Translations under genes and position numbers: made by a program
The notes under the pieces: generated by a model
What the model was told of the DNA's origin: nothing
What the model saw: the letters and a program-made list of their open reading frames with translations, nothing else
Databases searched by the model: none
Origin: Bordetella parapertussis
GTDB lineage: Bacteria > Pseudomonadota > Gammaproteobacteria > Burkholderiales > SG8-39
Direction: 5' to 3'
Assembly: GCA_945862265.1 (NCBI GenBank)
Contig: CAMAXP010000028.1
Span: forward strand, 1 to 58,319
Length of the DNA stretch: 58,319 nt
Part shown: one piece after another, positions 35,685 through 49,794 of the stretch
How the letters are laid out: every line of letters starts with the position of its first letter
How positions within the stretch are numbered: the first letter of the stretch is position 1

Positions 35685-35688
<4 letters not shown>
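34762..35688 (-). CDS. rfaE1: heptose-7-phosphate kinase, apparent AUA start
   Basis: This 308-residue PfkB-family kinase phosphorylates D-glycero-D-manno-heptose 7-phosphate at C1 for LPS core synthesis; the adenylyltransferase half of E. coli HldE is absent. Motifs: [19 protein letters not shown] at the N-terminus, [11 protein letters not shown], and the ATP-site [13 protein letters not shown]. The first strand (ARILVVGD) is required by the fold, yet no ATG, GTG or TTG lies before it in frame. The best start is ATA at 35686-35688, five bases after GGGAGG and overlapping the ugd stop as ATAA. The next conventional start, GTG at 35637, would remove that strand. A mutated ATGA overlap is the likely origin. 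Confidence 0.88.
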
Positions 35689-37010
<1,322 letters not shown>

Positions 37011-37020
37011 CGCTCTGTCC

Positions 37021-38211
37021 TCACGGTGCTAGATCGAATTCCTCGGAACGCCTGGGCGGGTAGGTCTCCCATCCGCCGCAGGCGGGGCAATGCCAGTGGA
37101 ACTGTCTAGCGCGAAAACCGCAGGTTTCACAACGATAGCGCGCCAACCGGCGTGCATGACTGTGCACGAGATTCTTTACAAGTTCGAGATCGCGGCGCCG
37201 GTCCGGCGAGGATGCGCCCGCGATCTGGGCCTCCAGCAGGCGGTCGAGGCCGAGCAGCGTCGGGTTGCGCCGCAATTCGTCGCGCACCAGCGTGTAGGCC
37301 GCCTCGGCGCCCTTGGCGTCGAGCGTGTACTGGAAGACCGTGTCGAGGAGGTCGAGCGACGGGTACCGCGCGAGGTGCCCGGACAGCAGCGTGAGCCCCT
37401 CCTCCAGCCGTCCGCTGTCGCGGAACGCGTCCAGCAGCCGCTGCGCCGCCAGCGCAAGGTAGGCCGGGTCCTGCGATTCGATCCGCTTCCAGTTCGCGAT
37501 CGCACTTTCCAGGTTGCCCGCGGCCTTTTCGAGGTCGCCCAGTTGCAGGCTCGCGCGCACACACTTGCGGTTGGCCTCCAGCGCCGCCTCGAGGTGGGCG
37601 CGGGCCGCGTCGGGCCGGGAGTGGGTCGCCTCGAAAGCCGCCAGCTCGCAATAGAAATGGGCGACGTCCTTGGAGCGCGTTTCCGCGCGCGAGTCCTTGG
37701 CTCCGGCGCCGATTTCGGCCGTCATGTCGATGGCCTTCTGCCACTCCTTCTCCGCCTGGTAGATCTCCAGCAGGAAGGTGCGCGCCTCGGCAGCAAGCGC
37801 ACCCTCGCGCAGGCGGTTGAAGACGTCCTCCGCCCGGTCGAGGATGCCGGCCTTCAGGTAGTCCTGGCCGAGCTCGAACAATGCGGCCAGGCGCTGCTCG
37901 GCCGACAGGTCCGCGCGATCGATCAGGTTCTGGTGCATGCGGATCGCGCGGTCGTACTCCCCGCGACGGCGAAACAGGCTGCCAAGCGCATAGTGCAACT
38001 CGACGGTCTCGGGGTCGACCTTGACGACCTCGATGAACGCCTCGATCGCCTTGTCAGGCTGCTCGTTCAGGAGGAAGTTCAGGCCCTTGAAATAGGACCT
38101 CGGCAGCGCCCGCGACTCGGTGAGCAGGTGCTTGATGTCGATGCGGGCGGCCAGCCATCCCAGCCCGAAAAACAGCGGGAAGCCGATGAGCCACCAGTAC
38201 TCGAATTCCAT
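37021..38211 (-). CDS. lapB: LPS assembly protein B
   Basis: This 396-residue membrane-anchored TPR protein regulates LPS synthesis by presenting LpxC to FtsH (E. coli LapB/YciM). An N-terminal helix (about 5-22) is followed by some eight to nine TPR-like units. A C-terminal rubredoxin-like metal domain has [20 protein letters not shown], its two CxxC pairs intact. It overlaps lapA by one base (TGATG). The length matches E. coli (389). Confidence 0.93.
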   Translation of the reverse strand: MEFEYWWLIGFPLFFGLGWLAARIDIKHLLTESRALPRSYFKGLNFLLNEQPDKAIEAFIEVVKVDPETVELHYALGSLFRRRGEYDRAIRMHQNLIDRADLSAEQRLAALFELGQDYLKAGILDRAEDVFNRLREGALAAEARTFLLEIYQAEKEWQKAIDMTAEIGAGAKDSRAETRSKDVAHFYCELAAFEATHSRPDAARAHLEAALEANRKCVRASLQLGDLEKAAGNLESAIANWKRIESQDPAYLALAAQRLLDAFRDSGRLEEGLTLLSGHLARYPSLDLLDTVFQYTLDAKGAEAAYTLVRDELRRNPTLLGLDRLLEAQIAGASSPDRRRDLELVKNLVHSHARRLARYRCETCGFRARQFHWHCPACGGWETYPPRRSEEFDLAP

Positions 38212-38510
38212 CAGGCGTTGGCGCCCGGCGGGGGCACGGGCGGTTCGCTGCCTGCTTTCGTGTCGCGCAGGTCCTTCAGTTCACGATTGAGCCGCAGGAG
38301 TTCGCGCCGCTGGGAAAACAGCGTGGCAAGCGCAGCCACGAGGCCGAAGGCCGTGCCCGCGGCAAAAAACACGAGCAGGAGGACGACGAGCGGCGTCTGC
38401 CAGGCCAGCTCGAAGTAGAAACGCAGGGTGACCGGGTCGGTGTTCTTGGCCGCGAAGGCGAGCAGGAACAGGAAGACCAGCAGCCGTACCGTCCAGGTGA
38501 CGTAGCGCAT
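38211..38510 (-). CDS. lapA: LPS assembly protein A
   Basis: This 99-residue inner-membrane protein has two helices (about 5-22 and 40-63) and a cytoplasmic coiled tail (FSQRRELLRLNRELKDLRDT). That is the DUF1049/LapA layout, and it sits directly before lapB as in E. coli. It starts 23 bases after the ihfB stop and is probably co-transcribed with it. Confidence 0.9.
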   Translation of the reverse strand: MRYVTWTVRLLVFLFLLAFAAKNTDPVTLRFYFELAWQTPLVVLLLVFFAAGTAFGLVAALATLFSQRRELLRLNRELKDLRDTKAGSEPPVPPPGANA

Positions 38511-38533
38511 GCCGGCGGGGGCTTAACGCCCTC

Positions 38534-38878
<345 letters not shown>

Positions 38879-38927
38879 GTACGGCCTTTCCCCTTTAACC
38901 TAGCCTTGCGCCTGCCGTTCCCGCCCG

Positions 38928-40667
38928 TTACTGCTGCGGGGTGTTCTTGTCGAGCTTCGCGCGCAGAAGTGCGCCGAGGTTCGTGCTCCCGGCCGCGCTC
39001 GCGGCGCTTTCGCTGCGCAGCGACTTCATCGCATCGGTTTCCTCGGCCATGTCCTTGGCCTTGACCGACAGGTTGATCGAGCGGTTCTTGCGGTCGACGT
39101 TGATGATCATCGCCTGGATGCTGTCGCCTTCCTTCAGCACCTTCGTCAGGTCGTCGATGCGGTCGCGCGAGAACTCCGAGGCACGCAGGTACCCTTCCAT
39201 TTCGCCTTCCAGCGTGATGACGGCGCCCTTCGCGTCGACGGACTTGACCGTGCCCTCGAGGATCGTGCTCTTTTCGTTGCCCGCGATGAAGTTGGTGAAC
39301 GGGTCGCCTTCCATCTGCTTGATGCCCAGCGAAATCCGCTCGCGCTCGACGTCGATCGCCAGCACCAGGGCCTCGATCTCGTCGCCCTTCTTGAAGTTGC
39401 GCACGGCTTCCTCGCCCTGCAGCGACCACGAGAGGTCGGACAAGTGCACGAGGCCGTCGATGCCGCCCGGCAGGCCGATGAACACGCCGAAGTCGGTGAT
39501 CGACTTGATCTGGCCCTTGACCTTGTCGTTCTTCTTGAAGTCGCGGGCGAAGTCGTCCCACGGGTTCGGCAAGCACTGCTTCATGCCGAGCGAGATCCGG
39601 CGGCGGTCCTCGTCGATCTCGAGGATCATGACCTCGTGCTCGTCGCCCACCTGCACGACCTTGGACGGGTGCACGTTCTTGTTGGTCCAGTCCATCTCCG
39701 ACACGTGCACCAAGCCTTCGATGCCGGACTCGACTTCGACGAACGCGCCGTAGTCGGTGAGGTTGGTGACCTTGCCGAACAGGCGCGTGCCCTGCGGGTA
39801 GCGGCGCGAGATGCCCACCCACGGGTCTTCGCCGAGTTGCTTGAGACCGAGCGACACGCGGTTCTTCTCGGTGTCGAACTTGAGCACTTTCGCGGTGACT
39901 TCGTCACCCACGGCGAGCACCTCGGACGGGTGCTTGACGCGGCGCCAGGCCAGGTCGGTGATGTGCAGCAGGCCGTCGATGCCGCCCAGGTCCACGAAGG
40001 CGCCATAGTCGGTGATGTTCTTGACGATGCCCTTGACCGTCGCGCCTTCGGACAGTGTCGAAAGGAGGTTCTCGCGCTCGGCACCTGCGGTCTCCTCGAG
40101 CACCGCACGGCGGGACACGACCACGTTGTTCCTCTTGCGGTCGAGCTTGATGACCTTGAACAGCATGGTCTTGCCTTCGAACGGCGTGGTGTCCTTGACC
40201 GGGCGCAGGTCGACGAGCGACCCGGGCAGGAAGGCACGGATGCCGTTGGCCATCACCGTCAGGCCTCCCTTCACCTTGCCGGTAATCGTGCCTTCGATCT
40301 TGGCGCCTTCTTCCAGCGCTTTTTCCAGGTCCATCCAGGCGGCGAGGCGCTTGGCCTTGTCGCGCGACAGGCGGGTCTCGCCGAAGCCGTCTTCGAGGGC
40401 CTCGATCGACACACTGACGAAATCGCCGATCTTGACGTCAAGCACGCCCGCGTCGCTGCGGAACTCTTCGAGCGGGATGTGGCTCTCGGACTTGAGGCCC
40501 GCATTGACCGTAACAAAGTTATGGTCGACTGCCACGACTTCGGCGGTGATGACCTCGCCGATGCGCATTTCCTTTCGGGTCAGGCTTTCCTCGAAGAGGG
40601 CGGCAAACGATCCGGGAGCGGGCGGGGGCGCGATGGCGCTGGACACTGCTTGGGACAGACTGGACAT
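38928..40667 (-). CDS. rpsA: 30S ribosomal protein S1
   Basis: This 579-residue protein has six S1 RNA-binding repeats and brings mRNA to the ribosome. Repeats are recognisable by units such as [40 protein letters not shown] and [20 protein letters not shown]. An N-terminal part ([20 protein letters not shown]) binds the ribosome through S2. The last repeat is followed by a short tail ending KNTPQQ. It has a 156-base leader after cmk. A strong AAGGAGG lies 31 bases before the ATG, too far for normal use. Confidence 0.96.
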   Translation of the reverse strand: MSSLSQAVSSAIAPPPAPGSFAALFEESLTRKEMRIGEVITAEVVAVDHNFVTVNAGLKSESHIPLEEFRSDAGVLDVKIGDFVSVSIEALEDGFGETRLSRDKAKRLAAWMDLEKALEEGAKIEGTITGKVKGGLTVMANGIRAFLPGSLVDLRPVKDTTPFEGKTMLFKVIKLDRKRNNVVVSRRAVLEETAGAERENLLSTLSEGATVKGIVKNITDYGAFVDLGGIDGLLHITDLAWRRVKHPSEVLAVGDEVTAKVLKFDTEKNRVSLGLKQLGEDPWVGISRRYPQGTRLFGKVTNLTDYGAFVEVESGIEGLVHVSEMDWTNKNVHPSKVVQVGDEHEVMILEIDEDRRRISLGMKQCLPNPWDDFARDFKKNDKVKGQIKSITDFGVFIGLPGGIDGLVHLSDLSWSLQGEEAVRNFKKGDEIEALVLAIDVERERISLGIKQMEGDPFTNFIAGNEKSTILEGTVKSVDAKGAVITLEGEMEGYLRASEFSRDRIDDLTKVLKEGDSIQAMIINVDRKNRSINLSVKAKDMAEETDAMKSLRSESAASAAGSTNLGALLRAKLDKNTPQQ

Positions 40668-40823
40668 GTCAATGGGACCTGGTTTGGGCCGCCGGCGACC
40701 TCCTTCCGGGAGGGAACGCGCGTCGGGCTGAGTTACAAAATTAAGGCGAAACGGCCACGGGGCCGCCCGCCCACCTGTTCGAACCGCTCGGGAAGCTCTG
40801 AAATGACTTTCAGATCAACGAGG
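40668..40823 (-). promoter_or_regulatory. rpsA leader region
   Basis: The 156 bases between cmk and rpsA are the largest gap in the cluster and probably hold the rpsA promoter and translational control region. AAGGAGG (40699-40705 on the minus strand) lies 31 bases before the ATG, and no start codon follows it at normal distance. In E. coli, rpsA lacks a good ribosome site and is repressed by its own product. A similar arrangement here is inference. Confidence 0.4.
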
Positions 40824-41492
40824 TTACTGCGATTCTAGCTTTCCCCGGGCCAGCTTCAGCACCGTCGCGACGACTTCTTCTACCGACAGGTCCGACGAGT
40901 CGAGCTGCACTGCGTCGGGTGCCGGTGCGAGCGGTGCCGCTGCGCGCTTCGCGTCACGCTCATCGCGTTCGGCGAGGTCCCGGGAAAGGGACGCGAGATT
41001 AGCATGGTTTCCTTTGCCATTCAACTGTTTATACCGACGCTCGGCGCGCACCTGGACGCTCGCCGTCAGGAACACTTTCAGGGTCGCATCCGGGAATACC
41101 ACGGTGCCCATGTCCCGCCCGTCGGCCACCAGCCCGGGCGATTGCCGGAATGCCCGCTGGCGATCCAGCAGCGCTGCCCTGAGGGCCGGCAGGGCGGCCA
41201 CGGCGGACGCCCGGTTGCCGATCGCCTCGGTCCGGAGGTCCTCAGTAACATCTTCTTTTAAAAGAATTATTTTTCCATCTTGGAAGACGACATCGAGACC
41301 TGCGGCGATCCGGGACAGGGCCGGTTCATCGGTGGGCAGGGTCTGCGAGCGCACCGATGCGAGTGCCACCAGGCGGTACAGCGCCCCGCTCTCCAGGACA
41401 TGGAACCCCAGCGCCGCGGCGACCCGGGCGGCAATCGTCCCCTTGCCCGAGGCCGAGGGTCCGTCGATGGCAATGACCGGGACCGGCTTCAT
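40824..41492 (-). CDS. cmk: cytidylate kinase
   Basis: This 222-residue nucleoside monophosphate kinase phosphorylates CMP and dCMP. The P-loop GPSASGKGT is at 11-19, [13 protein letters not shown] binds CMP, and [18 protein letters not shown] is the lid region. It overlaps aroA by four bases (ATGA), the conserved aroA-cmk-rpsA order of betaproteobacteria. Confidence 0.95.
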   Translation of the reverse strand: MKPVPVIAIDGPSASGKGTIAARVAAALGFHVLESGALYRLVALASVRSQTLPTDEPALSRIAAGLDVVFQDGKIILLKEDVTEDLRTEAIGNRASAVAALPALRAALLDRQRAFRQSPGLVADGRDMGTVVFPDATLKVFLTASVQVRAERRYKQLNGKGNHANLASLSRDLAERDERDAKRAAAPLAPAPDAVQLDSSDLSVEEVVATVLKLARGKLESQ

Positions 41493-42787
41493 CCGCGCTC
41501 CGCAATGCCCCGCTTTGAAATCCCGTCAAGCACCTGGAAGTAATTGGGGAAGGTCTTGCCGACGCACTTGGGATCGTTGATCCGGACCGCAACGCCACCG
41601 AGCGCGGCGAGCGAAAAGCACATCGCCATCCGGTGGTCGTCATAAGTGTCGATGGTGGCCGGCTGCAGTTTCGCCGGCGGGGCCACGCGCAGGTAATCCG
41701 CGCCCTCCTCCACGGTCGCGCCGAGCTTGCGCAGTTCGGTCGCCATGGCGGCGAGGCGATCGGTTTCCTTCACGCGCCAGCTGGCGATGTTGCGCAACGT
41801 GCTCGGGCCGTCGGCGAACAGCGCCATCACCGCGGCCGTCATGGCCGCGTCCGGGATGTGGTTCAGGTCGGCGTCGAGCGCGCGCAGTTTTCCTGAACCG
41901 CGGACCTCGATCCAGTTGGGGCCCAGGGTCACCTGCGCGCCCATGCGCTCGAGCACCTCCACGAAACGCACGTCGCCCTGGATGCTGTCCCGCCCCACGC
42001 CCTCCACCCGCACGGGCCCGCCGGAAATCGCGCCGGCCGCGAGGAAATACGAGGCCGAGGAGGCGTCGCCCTCGACATGGATTTCGCCCGGGCTTGAATA
42101 GGATTCCCCGGGCACCCGGAACGCGCGCCAGCCGTCGCGCACGACATCGATGCCGAAGCGCTTCATGAGGTTGAGCGTGATCTCGACATACGGCTTGGAG
42201 ATCAGTTCGCCCTGCACTTCGATCACCGCATCGCGCCCCGAAAGCGGCAGCGCCATCAGCAACGCCGTAAGGAACTGCGAGGACACGTCGCCGCGCACCG
42301 GCACCGGCCGCTCGAGCGAGAGGGCGCCGGGATGGATCGCCAGCGGCGGATAACCTTCGGTGCCCAGGTAGTCGATGCGCGCGCCGATGGCGCGCAGTGC
42401 GTCGACCAGGTCGCCGATGGGCCGCTCGTGCATGCGCGGCACCCCGGACAGCTGGTATTCCCCGCCGGACAGCGCCAGCACGGCAGTCAGCGGACGGAAG
42501 GCCGTCCCGGCATTGCCCAGGAACAACTCCGCCCCACGCGAGGGGAGCGTTCCGCCACACCCATCGATCCGGATCTCCGCGGCGCCTTGCTGGTCGGCCC
42601 GCATGCCGAGCTTGCCGATGGCCGCCAGCATCACGCGCGTGTCGTCGGCGTCCAGCGCATCCCGGACAACGGTGGTGCCGCGCGCCAGGGCCGCGAGCAA
42701 CAGCACGCGATTCGAGATGCTCTTGGAGCCCGGCAGGCTCACGGTCCCGGCAATCTGCCGGATCGGGCTCAGGTCGAGGAATTCCAT
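41489..42787 (-). CDS. aroA: 3-phosphoshikimate 1-carboxyvinyltransferase (EPSP synthase)
   Basis: This 432-residue enzyme joins phosphoenolpyruvate to shikimate 3-phosphate. [20 protein letters not shown] and [19 protein letters not shown] are the two PROSITE-type signatures; [20 protein letters not shown] and [17 protein letters not shown] complete the site. The alanine in [10 protein letters not shown] is the usual class I form. The ATG at 42787 ([14 protein letters not shown]) is chosen because the longer upstream frame only mirrors tyrA. It begins 4 bases after the tyrA stop. Confidence 0.96.
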   Translation of the reverse strand: MEFLDLSPIRQIAGTVSLPGSKSISNRVLLLAALARGTTVVRDALDADDTRVMLAAIGKLGMRADQQGAAEIRIDGCGGTLPSRGAELFLGNAGTAFRPLTAVLALSGGEYQLSGVPRMHERPIGDLVDALRAIGARIDYLGTEGYPPLAIHPGALSLERPVPVRGDVSSQFLTALLMALPLSGRDAVIEVQGELISKPYVEITLNLMKRFGIDVVRDGWRAFRVPGESYSSPGEIHVEGDASSASYFLAAGAISGGPVRVEGVGRDSIQGDVRFVEVLERMGAQVTLGPNWIEVRGSGKLRALDADLNHIPDAAMTAAVMALFADGPSTLRNIASWRVKETDRLAAMATELRKLGATVEEGADYLRVAPPAKLQPATIDTYDDHRMAMCFSLAALGGVAVRINDPKCVGKTFPNYFQVLDGISKRGIAERG

Positions 42788-42791
42788 GCGC

Positions 42792-43682
42792 TTACGGCTC
42801 GAACCCGCCGGCCAGCCAGCGATTGCGCGCGCTGCGCGCCTCCTGGAACACCTGCTCCAGTGCCGCGCCGTCGCCGGCCGCGATCGGCTCGCGCAGCGCG
42901 TGGAGCTTGGCGATGTAGCGGTCCAGCTCCACGAGCAACGCCTCGCGGTTGGCGGTGCAGATGTCGCGCCACATTTCGGGATGGCTCGACGCAATGCGGG
43001 TGAAATCGCGAAACCCCCCGGCCGCATAGCCGAAGAGTTGTGCCGAGTTGCCGCGACCGGCGAATTCGTGGACGAGCGCGTAGGCAAGCACATGCGGCAG
43101 GTGGCTGACGGCAGCGAACACCGCGTCGTGCTCTGCCGGGCTCATGCGGAAGGTCCGCGCGCCGCAGGCCTCCCATGCCGCCGCAACGGCCTCGACGGAT
43201 GTCGTGGCGTTCTCGGCCAACGGCGCCAGCACCACGCGCTTGCCATTGAAAAGATCTGCTTTGGCGGCGGCCGCGCCGCTGTGTTCGGCGCCCGCGATCG
43301 GGTGCGCCGGGACAAACTGCGCGATGCGGGCACCGAGCGCGGCACGCGCGGCGGCGACCACATCCTGCTTGGTGCTGCCGGCGTCCATGAGCAGCGCGTC
43401 GGGTGAAAGGCTCGGAAGGATGCGTGCGAAAAGGGCTGGGAATTGCGCTACCGGGGTCGCGACCAGCACAAGGTCCGCCCCCTTTACGGCGACGGCCGCA
43501 TCGGTCTCCACCGCGTCGACAATGCCGCGCTCAAGGGCAACCTGCATGTTGGCCGGATCGCGGCCGACACCGATGATGGTGCGACACGCGCCTTTCGCCT
43601 TCAGTCCCAGTGCGAACGACCCGCCGATCAGCCCTACGCCGATGACGGCGACCCGCCCGAAGCGGGCCGTGCCTGCGTTCAT
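42792..43682 (-). CDS. tyrA: prephenate dehydrogenase
   Basis: This 296-residue NAD(P)-dependent enzyme decarboxylates prephenate in tyrosine synthesis. The nucleotide fold [17 protein letters not shown] is at 15-31, and the prephenate site has [16 protein letters not shown]. There is no fused chorismate mutase. It overlaps hisC by four bases and lies in the order pheA-hisC-tyrA-aroA, which supplies phenylalanine, tyrosine and their precursors from one transcript. Confidence 0.94.
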   Translation of the reverse strand: MNAGTARFGRVAVIGVGLIGGSFALGLKAKGACRTIIGVGRDPANMQVALERGIVDAVETDAAVAVKGADLVLVATPVAQFPALFARILPSLSPDALLMDAGSTKQDVVAAARAALGARIAQFVPAHPIAGAEHSGAAAAKADLFNGKRVVLAPLAENATTSVEAVAAAWEACGARTFRMSPAEHDAVFAAVSHLPHVLAYALVHEFAGRGNSAQLFGYAAGGFRDFTRIASSHPEMWRDICTANREALLVELDRYIAKLHALREPIAAGDGAALEQVFQEARSARNRWLAGGFEP

Positions 43683-44812
43683 TCGCGCAGGCTCGCCGCG
43701 AGCGCCTTGAGGAAGCGCTCGTTCTCCTCGGGCGTGCCTATGGAAATGCGCAGGTGCTCGGGCAGCTCATAGCCGGTCACCGGGCGGACGATCACGCCGC
43801 GTTTGAGCAACCGTTTGAAGATCTCGGCCGCCTTGCCGACGCGCACGGTGATGAAGTTGCCGTACGAGGGGATGTAGTCGAGGCCGAGGGCGCGTGCGCC
43901 CTCCTCGATCTGCTTCAAGCCGGAGCGGTTCTCGGCGTAGCTGCGCGCCACGAACTCCATGTCGTCGAGCGCGGCGGCAGCGGCAGTGAGCGAGATGCTG
44001 TTGACGTTGAACGGCTGGCGCACGCGGTTCATCAGGTCGGCGATCGCCGGGTTCGCCATCGCGTAGCCGACCCGCAGGCCGGCCAGGCCGTAGGCCTTGG
44101 AGAACGTGCGCGTGACAACCAGGTTGGGGTAGCGCTTGACCCACTTGGCCGTGTCCACGCGCAGTTCCGGCGGGAGGTACTCGTTGTACGCCTCGTCGAG
44201 CACCACGATGCAGCCGGGCACCGACTTGAGGAAAGTCTCCATCGCACCGTAATCCACGAACGTGCCGGTCGGGTTGTTCGGGTTGGCGATGAAGACGATG
44301 CGGGTGTCGGCCTCGACCGCCTTCGCCATGGCCGGCAGGTCGTGCCCGAAGTCCTTGGCCGGGACGGAAATGCCGCGCGCGCCGCGCGCCTGCGTGGCCA
44401 GCGGGTACACGGCAAACGAGTGCTGCGAATAGACCGCGGAGGTGCCCGCGCCGAGGAACGCCATCGCCACGAGTTCGAGCACGTCGTTCGAACCGTTGCC
44501 CAGCACGATCGAATCCATGGACACGCCGTAGCGGCGCGACAGCGCGTCCTTCAGCTCGAAGCCGTTGCCGTCGGGATAGCGCGCGAGCTCGCCCAGCGCC
44601 TTTTCAATGGCCGCGCGAGTGCGCGGACCGATGCCACGGGGGTTCTCGTTGGAGGCGAGCTTGACGATGCTCTTCTCCTCGAGGCCCATCTCGCGGGCGA
44701 GTTCGGACGTGGGCTTGCCCGGCTGGTACGGCGCGATGGCGCGCACGTAGGACGGGGACAGCTCGCAGAGGTCCTTGATGGTGACGTTTTTCTGGATGGG
44801 AAGTGCGCTCAT
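43679..44812 (-). CDS. hisC: histidinol-phosphate / aromatic aminotransferase
   Basis: This is a 377-residue fold-type I PLP aminotransferase. The PLP lysine is in TRTFSKAYGLAGLRVGYAM, and ANPNNPTGTF and ASNENPRGIGP are family motifs. Its position inside the pheA-tyrA-aroA cluster suggests it mainly transaminates prephenate or aromatic keto acids; a second hisC in a histidine operon would be expected elsewhere. The ATG at 44812 (MSALPIQKNVTIKDLCELSP) overlaps the pheA stop by four bases. Confidence 0.93.
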   Translation of the reverse strand: MSALPIQKNVTIKDLCELSPSYVRAIAPYQPGKPTSELAREMGLEEKSIVKLASNENPRGIGPRTRAAIEKALGELARYPDGNGFELKDALSRRYGVSMDSIVLGNGSNDVLELVAMAFLGAGTSAVYSQHSFAVYPLATQARGARGISVPAKDFGHDLPAMAKAVEADTRIVFIANPNNPTGTFVDYGAMETFLKSVPGCIVVLDEAYNEYLPPELRVDTAKWVKRYPNLVVTRTFSKAYGLAGLRVGYAMANPAIADLMNRVRQPFNVNSISLTAAAAALDDMEFVARSYAENRSGLKQIEEGARALGLDYIPSYGNFITVRVGKAAEIFKRLLKRGVIVRPVTGYELPEHLRISIGTPEENERFLKALAASLRE

Positions 44813-45885
44813 TGGACGGCCGCCGGGTAAGAACCGAGAACTTTGAGGAAGGGCGCCTGCTCTGCCAGTTCGGCCAGCGCGTTTGCAATGCGCTCGTCGT
44901 CCCGGTGCCCTTCGATATCGATGAAAAAGAGGTATTCCCACAGCGCGCTTTTGGCGGCGCGCGAGGGCCGCGACTCGATGCGCGACATGCTGACGCGATT
45001 GGCCGCGAGCGGTGACAGCAGCGCGTGGACCGCGCCGGGCTTGTTGTCCGCGGTCATCACCAGCGAAGTCCGGTCGCAGCCGGTCGGCAGCGTGCCGATC
45101 TTGCCAAGCACGAGGAAGCGCGTGGTGTTGTTGGGATCGTCTTCGATGGATCGCGCAAGGATCGTCAGGCCGAAATGCTCGCTCGCCATCTGCCCGGCGA
45201 TCGCCGCCGTCCCGGGCTCCTCCGCGGCGCGGCGCGCGGCATCGGCGTTGGAGACGACCTGCACGCGCTCCGCGTTGGGCAGGTTCTGGTTCAGCCAGGC
45301 GTGGCACTGCGCCAGCGACTGGGCATGCGAATACACCCGCTTGATGCCCGCCATGTCGCCCGACTTCAGCATCAGGTTCTGGTGCACGCGCAACTCGATC
45401 TCCGCGCAGATCTTCAGCGGCGTCGAGACCAGGAGGTCGAGCGTACGCCCGACCGCGCCTTCGGTGGAGTTTTCCACCGGCACGACGGCGAATTCGGCAT
45501 CGCCGGCCTCGGCGCGACGGAAGACCTCGTCGATCGAGGCAAGCGGGATCGCCTCGACGGCGCGCCCGAAGTGCTTCATCACCGCCTGCTCGCTGAACGT
45601 GCCCTGCGGGCCGAGGTAGGCCGCGCGGATGTCCTGCTCCATGCCACGGCAGGCCGAGATCACCTCGCGAAAGACGGCCGTGACGCGCTCGGCCGGCAGC
45701 GGCCCGGGGTTCTCGGCAATCATGCGGCGCAGGATCTCCGCCTCGCGCTCCGGGCGGTAGGCCGGCGCGCCCTGCTTTGCTTCGCCGACGCGACGCGCGA
45801 GGGCCGCCCGCTGGTTCACCAGGCCCAGCAGGGTGCTGTCCAGCGCGTCGATCTCGGCGCGCAGCTTTGCGATGTCGTCACTCAT
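44809..45885 (-). CDS. pheA: chorismate mutase / prephenate dehydratase (P-protein)
   Basis: This 358-residue bifunctional enzyme converts chorismate to phenylpyruvate. The chorismate mutase domain is about 1-85 (LRAEIDALDSTLLGLVNQRA). The dehydratase domain is about 93-270 (AYLGPQGTFSEQAVMKHFG, PVENSTEGAVGRTLDLL). The ACT domain (about 280-355, LVMTADNKPGAVHALLSPLA and ESRPSR) should mediate phenylalanine inhibition. It follows serC by 53 bases and overlaps hisC. Confidence 0.96.
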   Translation of the reverse strand: MSDDIAKLRAEIDALDSTLLGLVNQRAALARRVGEAKQGAPAYRPEREAEILRRMIAENPGPLPAERVTAVFREVISACRGMEQDIRAAYLGPQGTFSEQAVMKHFGRAVEAIPLASIDEVFRRAEAGDAEFAVVPVENSTEGAVGRTLDLLVSTPLKICAEIELRVHQNLMLKSGDMAGIKRVYSHAQSLAQCHAWLNQNLPNAERVQVVSNADAARRAAEEPGTAAIAGQMASEHFGLTILARSIEDDPNNTTRFLVLGKIGTLPTGCDRTSLVMTADNKPGAVHALLSPLAANRVSMSRIESRPSRAAKSALWEYLFFIDIEGHRDDERIANALAELAEQAPFLKVLGSYPAAVQ

Positions 45886-45938
45886 GGTTCCGCCAAAGAT
45901 AGCGCACCGCAGGCAGGCCGTCGAACCGGGACGCGGCC

Positions 45939-47021
45939 TCAGCCATGGCGCTTTTCGAACTCACCCATGTACTCAGCGAGCGCGCGCACGCCCTCGATCG
46001 GCATGGCGTTGTAGATGGAGGCCCGGATGCCGCCCACGATGCGGTGGCCCTTGAGCTGCAGCATGCCCCGCTCTTCGGCGCCCTTGAGGAACTCGGCGTC
46101 AAGCTTCGGGTCGGGCAACTGGAAAGGAATGTTCATGCAGGAGCGGTCGGCCTTCGCCACCGAGCTGCGATAGAACCCGCCGGCATCGATCATGTCGTAG
46201 AGCAGCTTGGCCTTGGCGTCGTTGCACTTCGCCATCTCGGGGAGGCCGCCGAGCTGCTTCAGCCACTTGAACACCAGCCCCGCCATGTAGATCGGGTAGG
46301 TCGCCGGGGTGTTCAGCATCGAACCCGCGTCGGCCTGCAGCTTGTAGTCGAGGACGCTCGGCGTGCCCTTGACTGCGCGCCCGAGCAGGTCTTCCCGGAC
46401 GATCACGATCGTGAGCCCCGCCGGGCCGATGTTCTTCTGGGCGCCTGCGTAGATCAGGCCGAACTTCGAGACATCCAGCGGGCGCGACAGGAGGTGCGAG
46501 GAGGCATCGGCCACGAGCGGCACAGTACCCGTCTCGGGGACCCAGTGGAATTCCACCCCGCCTATCGTTTCGTTGGAGCAATAGTGGACATAGGCCGCGT
46601 CGGGCCGCACTTTCCAGGCCGCCTGCGCAGGGGCATAGGTAAAGGCACGGTCCTCGGAACTTGCAACCACCTGCGCATCGCAGAACGCCTGCGCTTCCTT
46701 CACCGCCTTCCTCGACCACTCCCCGGTGACGACGTAATCCGCCTTGCGCTTGCCCGCCAGCAGGTTCATCGGCACGGCCGCGAACTGCAGCGTGGCCCCG
46801 CCCGAAAGGAACAGCACCTTGTAGCCCGCGGGAATCGACAGCAGCTCGCGCAGGTCGCGCTCGGTGTCGTCGGCAATGCCCATGAAGTCCTTGCCGCGAT
46901 GGCTCATCTCCATCACCGACACGCCCTTGCCGTGCCAGTCGAGCATCTCGTCGCCGGCGCGAGCCAGCACCTCCTGCGGCAGCACCGCCGGACCGGCGCT
47001 GAAATTCCAGATCCGGTTCAT
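45939..47021 (-). CDS. serC: phosphoserine aminotransferase
   Basis: This 360-residue PLP enzyme makes O-phosphoserine for serine and also serves pyridoxine synthesis. It begins with the conserved RIWNFSAGPAVLPQEVL, the PLP lysine lies in YAGAQKNIGPAGLTIVIVRE, and RHCSNETIGG-like YVHYCSNETIGGVEF contacts substrate. It starts 3 bases after the gyrA stop, the usual gyrA-serC-pheA order of betaproteobacteria. Confidence 0.96.
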   Translation of the reverse strand: MNRIWNFSAGPAVLPQEVLARAGDEMLDWHGKGVSVMEMSHRGKDFMGIADDTERDLRELLSIPAGYKVLFLSGGATLQFAAVPMNLLAGKRKADYVVTGEWSRKAVKEAQAFCDAQVVASSEDRAFTYAPAQAAWKVRPDAAYVHYCSNETIGGVEFHWVPETGTVPLVADASSHLLSRPLDVSKFGLIYAGAQKNIGPAGLTIVIVREDLLGRAVKGTPSVLDYKLQADAGSMLNTPATYPIYMAGLVFKWLKQLGGLPEMAKCNDAKAKLLYDMIDAGGFYRSSVAKADRSCMNIPFQLPDPKLDAEFLKGAEERGMLQLKGHRIVGGIRASIYNAMPIEGVRALAEYMGEFEKRHG

Positions 47022-47024
47022 CGG

Positions 47025-49649
<2,625 letters not shown>

Positions 49650-49794
49650 GCTTGCCCGGTTGCGATGTAGGGTCCGCCGGCGCCGCGAATCCGGGATCGG
49701 AAGCCGCCGCGCCAAACAGGAAATTTTAACACGCGGGACCCCGCCCGCCCCGGCTTAAGCGGTAAGCTTCGCCACTGGTTCCAACGCAAAAAGG

